The notes under the pieces were generated by a model. It was not told the origin of the DNA and ran no database searches. It saw nothing but the letters and a program-made list of their open reading frames with translations. From Candidatus Caldatribacterium sp. (GTDB lineage Bacteria; Atribacterota; Atribacteria; Atribacterales; Caldatribacteriaceae): a stretch of 64,000 nucleotides of DNA. Of the stretch, positions 56,270-64,000 are shown in pieces. Location of the stretch: the NCBI GenBank assembly GCA_028275365.1, contig JAPWUU010000001.1:1-64000 (forward strand). The letters are read 5' to 3'. Made by a program: the position numbers and the translations under genes. How positions within the stretch are numbered: the first letter of the stretch is position 1; each line of letters opens with the position of its first letter.

Positions 56270-58054
56270 ATGGTTCGCATAAAGGTTCTGCCCTTGGGAA
56301 AAACCCTGGAAGGGGAAGAGGCAGAGAATCTCTTTTTGCTTTTTCAGAGGAAGAACATCCCCCTGGAGTCGTACTGCGGGGGTGTGGGTTCCTGTGGTAA
56401 ATGTGTGGTTCGCATTGTGCAGGGGGAAGTCTCTCCTCCCACCTCTCAGGAAGTGCGACATCTTGGAGAGCGTATCGGGGAGGGCTTCCGTCTTGCCTGC
56501 CAGGTTGTGCCCCTGGGGGATGTGGTGTGTGACGTTTCGGCATCTTTCGAGGATACGAAGCCCCTGGTTCTCGGTTCCCCTGAAGAGGGAAACGAGACCT
56601 TTTCTGTAGATGATGTTCCTGTGCGCCGAAAAATCCTGAGGCTCCACAAACCCTCTCTCCACTCCCCAACCTCTCTCAAGGAAGAGCTCGAGGGGATGGT
56701 ATCTCTTTCCTCCTTTGAGCGGGTGGCCCTGTCTGGGCTTTCTCTACTTGGGGAAAGGGATGAGGAAACCTTCGAGGTCCTCTGGGACGAGAGGGCCGTT
56801 TTTGCAGTACGGACTCCTCCGAAAGAGACAATCCTCGGGCTGGCCTTTGACCTTGGGACGACCACTGTGGCCTGTGAGCTTTTGGACCTTGCCTCGGGGA
56901 GGGTCCTGGCCTGGGAAGGGGCACTCAACCGACAGGTGCGCTTTGGCGCCGATGTGATTTCGAGGCTCCGAGCCGTTCAGGAACGGTTTGAAAATCTTGA
57001 GGCCCTGCAGAGGGATGTGGTGGAGACGATGAACGCCCTGGCGGGGGTAGTATGCCAGCAAGCTCGTCTTGACCCTAAAGATGTTGTGGCGGTTTCGGTT
57101 TGTGGCAACACCGTTATGGAGCACCTTTTCCTCGGTCTTTCTCCCCTGAGCATTGGCGTGGTACCTTTTGTCCCCGTACTCCGGGAAGGGTATGTCCTCC
57201 GGGCAGGGGAACTTGCGCTCTCCGTTCACCCCGGGGCTCAGGTGTACGTCTTTCCTGCAGTGGCAGGATACGTGGGAGGGGACGTTCTGGCAGGACTTGG
57301 GGCCTTCAGGGTTCACGAAGCAGAGAGAACAATCCTCTACATCGATATTGGGACCAACGGAGAGACGGTACTCGTGCACCGGGGAGAGGTTTTTGCCTGC
57401 GGGACAGCGGCAGGACCGGCCTTTGAGGGGGCAGGAGTACGTTTTGGGATGCGGGCCTCTTTAGGTGCGATTCATGCCTTCCGCTTTGAGCAGGGGCGGC
57501 TCTCTTTCTCCACCATCGGGGGTGTACCGCCCCGAGGCATCTGCGGCACAGGCCTTCTGGACCTTATGGCCGGTCTCCTTGCTTTTGGTCTCCTTTCCTC
57601 AACGGGGAGGTTTCGCAGGCAGGCGGAGTGGGCATCGTTTTTTGAAGAGGAGCGGGGAGAACGAAGGTTTATCGTATCCCGTGACCCTCTGATTTTCGTC
57701 ACCGAGAAGGACATCGAGAACCTCCAGCTTGCCCTGGGGGCAATGAAGGCAGGAAGAGATATTCTGCTGAAAGAGGCTCACCTGAAAAAGGAAGACATTG
57801 AGGAGGTCATCCTTGCGGGGGCCTTCGGGAGTTTCATAAAGCCAGAGAGTGCCCGAATTCTCGGGCTCATTCCCCAAAAGGCCCTGGCCCGTTCCGTGGG
57901 GAATGCAGCCCTTTTGGGGGCAAGGAAAGCCTTGGTGTCGTTGCGTTTTCGGGACGAGGTAGAACGCCTTGCCCGTCGGGTTCACTACATTGAACTTTCG
58001 GCTCGTCGAGACTTTGAAGATGCATTCTGTGATGCACTGCTTTTTGAGAGTTAA
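56270..58054 (+). CDS. ASKHA-domain [2Fe-2S] protein (RACo/RamA-like corrinoid-activation family, DUF4445)
   Basis: Ferredoxin motif SYCGGVGSCGKCVVRIVQGEVS...RLACQV; ASKHA GLAFDLGTTTVACELLDL, ILYIDIGTNGETVL, GAGVRFGMRASLGAI, VILAGAFGSFI. Confidence 0.93.
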   Translation: MVRIKVLPLGKTLEGEEAENLFLLFQRKNIPLESYCGGVGSCGKCVVRIVQGEVSPPTSQEVRHLGERIGEGFRLACQVVPLGDVVCDVSASFEDTKPLVLGSPEEGNETFSVDDVPVRRKILRLHKPSLHSPTSLKEELEGMVSLSSFERVALSGLSLLGERDEETFEVLWDERAVFAVRTPPKETILGLAFDLGTTTVACELLDLASGRVLAWEGALNRQVRFGADVISRLRAVQERFENLEALQRDVVETMNALAGVVCQQARLDPKDVVAVSVCGNTVMEHLFLGLSPLSIGVVPFVPVLREGYVLRAGELALSVHPGAQVYVFPAVAGYVGGDVLAGLGAFRVHEAERTILYIDIGTNGETVLVHRGEVFACGTAAGPAFEGAGVRFGMRASLGAIHAFRFEQGRLSFSTIGGVPPRGICGTGLLDLMAGLLAFGLLSSTGRFRRQAEWASFFEEERGERRFIVSRDPLIFVTEKDIENLQLALGAMKAGRDILLKEAHLKKEDIEEVILAGAFGSFIKPESARILGLIPQKALARSVGNAALLGARKALVSLRFRDEVERLARRVHYIELSARRDFEDAFCDALLFES

Positions 58055-58076
58055 CCTGCAGTAGGGGGGTTCACCA

Positions 58077-59366
58077 ATGGCAGTGGTCAAACCCTTTTTG
58101 GGGTATTTCTACGCTCCTTCCCTTGCCAGGGAACGGGGAATCGAAAGACTTGTGGCGCCTCCGTATGACGTGATTTCGGAGAAGGAGAGGAAACGCCTGG
58201 GTGAAGAGGAGTACAACTTCGTGCACCTCATCCTCGGAAAAGACGAGAGCGGCTACAGGAATGTGGCTGAGCGACTCCGTTGCTGGGTTGCCCAGGGGGT
58301 GTTTGTGAAGGACACTGCTTCTTCCCTGTACATTTATGAGCAGGAGTTTGAGCTCAATCCCTTTGGGCACAGGACCCGTACCGGTGTTGTGGCTCTGGTG
58401 CGCCTTGAGGAATTCGAAAAAAGGGTCATTTTTCCTCACGAGCGGACCATGCCGAAGTACTCTCTGGACCGCCTTGAGCTCTTGCGGGCAACACGGGCGA
58501 ATCTCGAGCACATCTTCTGTCTCTACAACGACCCCCAGAGGGTGGTGGATGCCCTCTGCGAGGAGCACAAAAAAGAGGAAATGCTCCTTTTTGCCTTCAC
58601 CGACCGCCAGGGAGTGGCCCACCGGCTCTTTCGGCTTTCTGATCCTTCGGCCATCGCCACCATCCGGAAGGTCCTCAATCCCCGTACCCTCATCATTGCT
58701 GACGGACATCACCGGTATGAAACCTGTCTCATGTACCGGAGGGAGCGGCGGGAGGCTTTGGGAGACCCCCTTGAGGAGATTCCCGAGGACTACACCATGA
58801 TGACTCTGGTCAACATTCACAATCCGGGGCTCCTTATCCTTCCGACACACCGGCTGGTCCATGACCTTCCAGAGGAGCGTCTCGCCAATTTCTTCAAAAA
58901 ATGTGAGGCCTATTTCGACGTTAAGATTTTCCCCAACGAGCAACAGATGGAGAAGTTCCTGCGAGTGGCCCCTCCGTACACCATTGGGGTCTACGACCGG
59001 AAGAACGAGCAGTGGGGGACGATCACCCTGAAAGACCCCCGGATTATGGACGAACGCCTGGGGGAGGACAACGTGAATCGCCATCTTGACACCACCATCC
59101 TTCACGAACTCGTCTTTCGGGATATCCTGGGTCTCAACGAAGAGGGCCGGGGAGAAAGTGAATTCGTTGATTACCTCCGGGGGACCAAAGACGTTTTCGC
59201 CATCGCCCGGGAAGAGAACAGGTACCAGCTCGTCTTTGTCATGCGCCCGACACCGATTGAGCAGGTTGAGAAAGCCGTGGCAAAATTCCAGCGGATGCCT
59301 CAAAAATCCACCTATTTCTACCCCAAGGTGTGGAGTGGTCTCGTCTTCCGGATGCTGGAGGAGTAA
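58077..59366 (+). CDS. DUF1015 family protein
   Basis: FYAPSLARERGIERLVAPPYDVISEKERKRLGEEEYNFVHLILGKDE...LIIADGHHRYETCLMYRRERRE. Confidence 0.93.
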   Translation: MAVVKPFLGYFYAPSLARERGIERLVAPPYDVISEKERKRLGEEEYNFVHLILGKDESGYRNVAERLRCWVAQGVFVKDTASSLYIYEQEFELNPFGHRTRTGVVALVRLEEFEKRVIFPHERTMPKYSLDRLELLRATRANLEHIFCLYNDPQRVVDALCEEHKKEEMLLFAFTDRQGVAHRLFRLSDPSAIATIRKVLNPRTLIIADGHHRYETCLMYRRERREALGDPLEEIPEDYTMMTLVNIHNPGLLILPTHRLVHDLPEERLANFFKKCEAYFDVKIFPNEQQMEKFLRVAPPYTIGVYDRKNEQWGTITLKDPRIMDERLGEDNVNRHLDTTILHELVFRDILGLNEEGRGESEFVDYLRGTKDVFAIAREENRYQLVFVMRPTPIEQVEKAVAKFQRMPQKSTYFYPKVWSGLVFRMLEE

Positions 59367-59375
59367 AAGCAGCGT

Positions 59376-60035
59376 ATGCCCCTGCTCCAGATTGCCCTGG
59401 ATCTCTGGGAAGAGCACGAAGCCCTTGAGCTTGCCCGTCGTCTTGCTCCCTGTGCAGATATTCTTGAAGTGGGGACGACACTCCTTCTTGCCTGTGGTCT
59501 GCGGATCGTCCAGCGTCTCCGGGACCTTCTGGGGGACAGGGTACCCCTCTTTGTGGATGCCAAGATTGTGGATGCAGGAGAAGAAGAGGCTGAAGCGGTT
59601 TTCCGGTGCGGTGCAGACGTTGTTTCTGTTCTTGGGGGAGCGTCCCGTCCTACCCTTGAGGGCGTACGGAAGGCGGCGAGGCGCTGGGGGAAGCGGTGGA
59701 TGGTAGACACCATTGACCTGCCTTCGGACGTTCTGGAAAAAGCGACCTTTCTGCGGGAGCTTCGACCGGACTTTGTGGGCCTTCATCTTCCCCACGATGT
59801 GATCCGGGAGGAAGAATATGCCTGGCAGAACGTCGAGTCTTCCTCTTTTCCCTGGCAGGATTTTCCGCTCCTTGTGGCAGGGGGTATCACTCCCCGGAAC
59901 CTCCCCAGAATCCTTGCATTTTTCCATCCAGAGGTGGTCGTCGTGGGGTCAGCAATTACCCGGAGTTCCCATCCTGAAGAGGTAGCCAGGACCATGAGGA
60001 GGATGCTTGATGAGTATTCGAGAGAAAGTCGCTGA
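59376..60035 (+). CDS. 3-hexulose-6-phosphate synthase-like (OMPDC superfamily)
   Basis: LQIALDLWEEHEALELARRLAPCADILEVGTTLLL...VPLFVDAKIVDAGEEEAEAVFRCGADVVSVLG (DxKxxD); LVAGGITPRNLPRIL. Confidence 0.82.
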   Translation: MPLLQIALDLWEEHEALELARRLAPCADILEVGTTLLLACGLRIVQRLRDLLGDRVPLFVDAKIVDAGEEEAEAVFRCGADVVSVLGGASRPTLEGVRKAARRWGKRWMVDTIDLPSDVLEKATFLRELRPDFVGLHLPHDVIREEEYAWQNVESSSFPWQDFPLLVAGGITPRNLPRILAFFHPEVVVVGSAITRSSHPEEVARTMRRMLDEYSRESR

Positions 60036-60570
60036 GGTCCTGCAGGAAGCCCAGAGCTTGCTTTCCACCCTTGAGGAGAGCGAGGCAGAGCAGGTCCTTT
60101 GTGCCCTCAGAGAATGGCAAAAGAAGCGCCTCTTTTTCTGGGCACGGGGACGCAGTTTCCTGGTCCTCAAGGGGTTTGCCATGCGCCTGATGCACCTTGG
60201 GTACGTGGTGTATATTGTGGGTGAGGTGACCTGTCCCGCCATTCAGGAGGGCGATGTTCTCATCGTGGCTTCAGGTTCAGGGAAGACGTCCTCGGTGCTC
60301 CTTTTTGCCGAGAAAGCCCGAGACCTTGGAGCCAAGGTACTGGCCTTTCTGGGAAGGAGGGGAACGCCTCTTGAGCGTATTGCCCACCACGCTGTGGCCT
60401 TTTCCCCGGAACAAGCAGGTGAAAGCCGGCAGCTCTACACCGGAGGAGGGGGAACGAGGTTTGAGGATGCTCTCTGGCTCTTCTGCGATGCCCTCATCCT
60501 CGCCCTCGTTGAGGAGAGGGAAGGGGAGGCCTACCGCCTCATGATGGAACGCCATGCCAACCTGGAGTGA
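60010..60570 (+). CDS. 6-phospho-3-hexuloisomerase-like SIS-domain protein
   Basis: FFWARGRSFLVLKGFAMRLMHLGYVVYIVGEVTCPAIQEGDVLIVASGSGKTSSV...GTRFEDALWLFCDALIL...RHANLE C-terminus. Confidence 0.9.
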   Translation: MSIREKVAEVLQEAQSLLSTLEESEAEQVLCALREWQKKRLFFWARGRSFLVLKGFAMRLMHLGYVVYIVGEVTCPAIQEGDVLIVASGSGKTSSVLLFAEKARDLGAKVLAFLGRRGTPLERIAHHAVAFSPEQAGESRQLYTGGGGTRFEDALWLFCDALILALVEEREGEAYRLMMERHANLE

Positions 60571-60585
60571 GGAGGGAGGAGGAAG

Positions 60586-61347
60586 ATGGTCAGCATTCCC
60601 GAGCTTCGTCGGAGGGTTGAGGACATCCTTGGGGTGGAGATCCCTCTGCGGGCGCGCTTTCCGGAAAAGGAGAACATCCCCGAAAGGGAAGAGGACCTTC
60701 AGGGTTTCCTTGCCCAGCACACCGACCTGACGCTTCTTCGGCCCACGGCAACCAGGCAGGAAGTTCGGGAACTCTGTGAAAAGGCCAGAAAGTACGGGGT
60801 TTTCAGCGTGATTGTGCATCCCTACTATGTCGCTCTGTGTAGTGAAATCCTCGAGGGCAGTGGGGTCCTCGTGGGGGTAGCTGTGGGGTTTCCTCTGGGG
60901 CAGAATAAGCCCGAAATCAAGGCCCGGGAGGCTCGCCTGGCGTTCCAGGAGGGAGCAAGAGAAGCCGACATGGTGGTGAACCTGGCGGCACTCAGGGAAG
61001 GAGACTGGAAGATGGTGTACCAGGACATCCGGGGCGTGGTTGAGGAGATGTCCCCTCACGTGGTCAAGGTGGTCCTTGAGGCAGGATACCTCACCGAAGA
61101 AGAAAAGGCCATCGGGTGCCTCATCGCCTGTGCCGCACGGGCCCATTTCGTGAAGACTGCCACAGGATTCGGACCTTCAGGAGCAACAGAAGAGGATGTC
61201 CGCCTTTTCCGCCAGGTGGTGGGGCCGTATCTTGGGGTAAAGGCAGCAGGGGGCATCAAAACCCGCGCTCAGGCCCTTGCGCTTCTGCGGGCGGGGGCCA
61301 ACCGCCTGGGGACATCCTCCCTTGCGGTAGTTACAGGCGAAGGGTAA
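60586..61347 (+). CDS. deoC: Deoxyribose-phosphate aldolase
   Basis: HTDLTLLRPTATRQEVRELCEKARKYGVFSVIVHPYYVAL...AVGFPLGQNKPEIKAREA...HFVKTATGFGPSGATEEDVRLFR...VKAAGGIKT. Confidence 0.93.
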   Translation: MVSIPELRRRVEDILGVEIPLRARFPEKENIPEREEDLQGFLAQHTDLTLLRPTATRQEVRELCEKARKYGVFSVIVHPYYVALCSEILEGSGVLVGVAVGFPLGQNKPEIKAREARLAFQEGAREADMVVNLAALREGDWKMVYQDIRGVVEEMSPHVVKVVLEAGYLTEEEKAIGCLIACAARAHFVKTATGFGPSGATEEDVRLFRQVVGPYLGVKAAGGIKTRAQALALLRAGANRLGTSSLAVVTGEG

Positions 61348-62026
61348 CGAGGTCTCGCCGGAGCTCCCTGTTGATGGTGTCCCGCCATTTTTCAAGAAGT
61401 GACGGGGGATAAGGAACGACTTCTTTCGCCTCGGGAGAAAGGGTCTTCTCGCGGTGGAAATTCTGCCAGTACCAGACTGGGGCCTCTCTGAGGAATCTGG
61501 CCATCTCAAGGAGCGTCACAAGATCGTGGAGGGGAGGATAAATGGTCGTCCGGATTTCTGCGCAGGTCCTCCGCTTTAAGACCCTCTGCAGCACTCTCTC
61601 CACTACTTCCCCCCTTCCCCCCACGAGGTCGTATCGTGCAAAAGGCACTTTGAAATCCACACCCCATAAATCCACAAGGTCCTCAAGGGTCAGGAATTCT
61701 TCGTAGAGACTTCCGTTGGTGTCAACCTTGATGAGGTACCCGAGTTCTTTGACCCTTTCTAAGAAAGGCCTGAGTTCCCGGGCCCACAGGAGGGGCTCCC
61801 CGCCGGTGACGCACACCGCATCAAGGAGCCCCAGACGTTTTCTCAGGTATTCGAGGACCTCTTCCCCGTCAATATGGGGGAGGGATTCGCTCTCGGTGAC
61901 GAGCTCCGGGTTGTGGCAGAAAGGGCAGCAGAAATTGCACCGGGCAACGAAGAGCACAGTGGCGATTCTCCCTGGATACTCGATGTGACTCACCCTGTGC
62001 CACCCCCGGAAGACCATCGCGGTCAC
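61331..62026 (-). CDS. nrdG: Anaerobic ribonucleoside-triphosphate reductase activating protein (radical SAM)
   Basis: ATVLFVARCNFCCPFCHNPELV (CxxxCxxC), DAVCVTGGEPLL, IKVDTNGS. Confidence 0.94.
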   Translation of the reverse strand: MTAMVFRGWHRVSHIEYPGRIATVLFVARCNFCCPFCHNPELVTESESLPHIDGEEVLEYLRKRLGLLDAVCVTGGEPLLWARELRPFLERVKELGYLIKVDTNGSLYEEFLTLEDLVDLWGVDFKVPFARYDLVGGRGEVVERVLQRVLKRRTCAEIRTTIYPPLHDLVTLLEMARFLREAPVWYWQNFHREKTLSPEAKEVVPYPPSLLEKWRDTINRELRRDLVTLRL

Positions 62027-63996
62027 CTCAGGACGTATTCTTTTCGCTCGGTGAACTCCTCCTGCTTCCCTCGGTTCCAGCGCTGGACCGGGCGGTAGTA
62101 CCCCACAACCCGGGAGTAGACTTCCGTTTCCTCACCGCATCTGGGGCACACGGTGACTTTCCCCTTGAGGTACCCGTGCTTTGGGCAGACCGAGAAGGTG
62201 GGAGTGATGGTGAGGTACGGAATGGGGTAGTTCTCGAAAGCCCGCCGCACAAATCTCTTCACCGCTTCAGGGTCGGGCATTTCAGGGAGGAAGGTGTGAA
62301 AGACCGTCCCACCGGTGTAGAGGACCTGGAGGTCTTTCTGGTGCTCTAAAGCTTCGAAGGGGTCGTCGGTGTAGTCGACCGGAAGATGAGTGCTGTTGGT
62401 GTAATAGGGCTCCGATTCCCCGGCGGTGATGATGTCGGGGAAGGTCCGGCGGTCAATCCGGGCCAGACGGTAACTTGCGCTTTCGGCGGGAGTGGCTTCA
62501 AGATTGTAGAGGTTACCCGTTTCTTCTTGGAAGTCGGCGAGCTTCTCCCGCATGAACTCAAGAACTTTCACCGCAAAGGCTTTGCCTTCCGGATGGGCGA
62601 TGGAGACTCCGAGGAAGTTCAAACAGGCCTCGTTCATCCCCACAAGGCCGATGGTGGAGAAGTGGTTCCGGAATGTGCCGAGGTACCGGCGGGTGTACGG
62701 GAAAAGACCATTTTTGAGGTTCCGCTCGATGACCTTGCGTTTGATTTCGAGGGCCGTTTTCGCAATGTACATCATCCGCTTGAGGCGGGTGAAGAATTCC
62801 TCTTCGGTTTTACTGAGATAGCCAATACGGGGGAGATTGATGGTGACGACCCCAATAGATCCAGTTTTGTCTGCCGAACCAAAGAGCCCCCCGCAACGGT
62901 TCCGCAGAGTCCTTAAGTCAAGCTGCAGACGGCAGCACATGGAGCGCACATCTCCAGGACGGAGGTTACTCGAGATGAAGTTCTGGAAATACGGGACACC
63001 GTACTTTGCGGTGAGCTCAAAAAGAAGCCGCGCGTTCTCCGAATCCCAGGGGAAGTCGGGGGTGATGTTGTAGGTGGGAATGGGGAAGGAGAAGACCCTT
63101 CCTTCGTAGTCGCCTTCAAGCATAACCTCAAGGAACGCCCTGTTAATCATGTCCATTTCTTTCTGGTAGTCCCCATACGTTCCGAGGTCTGGCCGCTCTT
63201 CTCCGCCAATGATGACTGGGCGATCCTTCATGTCCTCGGGCACAATCCAGTCGAAGGAGAAGTTGATGAACGGTGCCTGGCTCCCCCAGCGGGACGGCAC
63301 ATTCATGGCAAAGACCATCTGCTGGATGAGCTGCTTTACCGCCTGGTACGAGAGGCGGTCATATCGCACGAAGGGTGCAAGGTAGGTGTCCACAGAGTTG
63401 AAGGCCTGAGCTCCGGCAAACTCCATCTGCATCGTCCCCAGGAAGTTCACCATTTGCCCGGTGAGGGCCGAGAGGTGTTTTGCCGGCCCGGCGGCAATCT
63501 TGTCCTTGACCCCGCCAAAACCCTCCCGGATGAGCTCCTCAAGCGACCACCCGGCACAGTATCCGGCAAGACCATAGGAAAGGTCGTGGATGTGGATGTC
63601 CCCGTTCATGTGGGCTTCCCGGACTTCATCGGGGTAGATGCGGTTCAGGGTATAGTGGGCCATGACCGATCCGGCGACATGGAGCACGAGCCCCGGATAT
63701 GAGTAGGTGGTGTTGGAGTTCTCCTGGGTCCGCCAGTCGGCCTTGAGAAGGTATTCCTGGACGATTTTCTCCACATCGACCACGACCTTCAGGGCTTCCC
63801 GGGCCTCCTGGCGCTTCCGGCGGTAGAGGATGTACGCTTTGGCAACTTTGGCGAACCCGTGCTCAATCAGAGTCTCCTCCACCACGTCCTGGATGGTCTC
63901 AATGTCCACCACCGTATCCTGCCCGAACTTTTCGAAGAGCTTCTGGGTGACGATGATGCTCAGTTCTCGTGGAGTAGCCTCGTTCTCCTCGCCCAC
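62023..63996 (-). CDS. nrdD: Anaerobic ribonucleoside triphosphate reductase (may extend beyond window end)
   Basis: ATP-cone-like N-terminus; HIHDLSYGLAGYCAGWSLEELI...; Zn motif CPKHGYLKGKVTVCPRCGEE; glycyl radical site RVVGYYRPVQRWNRGKQEEF. Confidence 0.96.
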   Translation of the reverse strand: MGEENEATPRELSIIVTQKLFEKFGQDTVVDIETIQDVVEETLIEHGFAKVAKAYILYRRKRQEAREALKVVVDVEKIVQEYLLKADWRTQENSNTTYSYPGLVLHVAGSVMAHYTLNRIYPDEVREAHMNGDIHIHDLSYGLAGYCAGWSLEELIREGFGGVKDKIAAGPAKHLSALTGQMVNFLGTMQMEFAGAQAFNSVDTYLAPFVRYDRLSYQAVKQLIQQMVFAMNVPSRWGSQAPFINFSFDWIVPEDMKDRPVIIGGEERPDLGTYGDYQKEMDMINRAFLEVMLEGDYEGRVFSFPIPTYNITPDFPWDSENARLLFELTAKYGVPYFQNFISSNLRPGDVRSMCCRLQLDLRTLRNRCGGLFGSADKTGSIGVVTINLPRIGYLSKTEEEFFTRLKRMMYIAKTALEIKRKVIERNLKNGLFPYTRRYLGTFRNHFSTIGLVGMNEACLNFLGVSIAHPEGKAFAVKVLEFMREKLADFQEETGNLYNLEATPAESASYRLARIDRRTFPDIITAGESEPYYTNSTHLPVDYTDDPFEALEHQKDLQVLYTGGTVFHTFLPEMPDPEAVKRFVRRAFENYPIPYLTITPTFSVCPKHGYLKGKVTVCPRCGEETEVYSRVVGYYRPVQRWNRGKQEEFTERKEYVLR

Positions 63997-64000
63997 TGCC

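Noticed and set aside
58071-59927. 618-aa minus-strand ORF antisense to DUF1015 and HPS
   Set aside because: No recognisable domains; shadow of two clear + strand genes.

Overview
This is a gene-dense bacterial chromosomal window that looks like a thermophilic or anaerobic lineage; that is an inference from gene content, and no taxon was tested. I support about 60 protein-coding genes, one tRNA-Gly(TCC), a T-box leader upstream of ilvD/ilvB, several sigma-A-like promoters and some hairpins or terminators. Main modules:
- ilvB/ilvD.
- A two-component system with a Spy-like protein and a sigma-region-4-like protein.
- Two SorC-regulated carbohydrate ABC importer loci, both without an ATPase gene.
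- A homocysteine methyltransferase-MTHFR fusion.
- c-di-GMP genes (HD-GYP and GGDEF).
- The rpsU-yqeY-phoH-pgpH-ybeY/cdd-era-recO operon.
- An HPS-PHI-DeoC sugar-phosphate operon.
- nrdD/nrdG.

The strongest candidate for an unusual system is a two-gene cassette at about 48.0-49.7 kb. It encodes an OLD/AriA-like SMC-type ATPase and a DUF3226-like TOPRIM protein, has its own promoter, and lies beside what may be a decayed IS end. Other notable signals are an in-frame YbeY-cytidine deaminase fusion, tail-to-tail overlap at every convergent gene junction, and a strong hairpin between the binding protein and first permease in both ABC operons. All family calls come from reading motifs; no database search was run.
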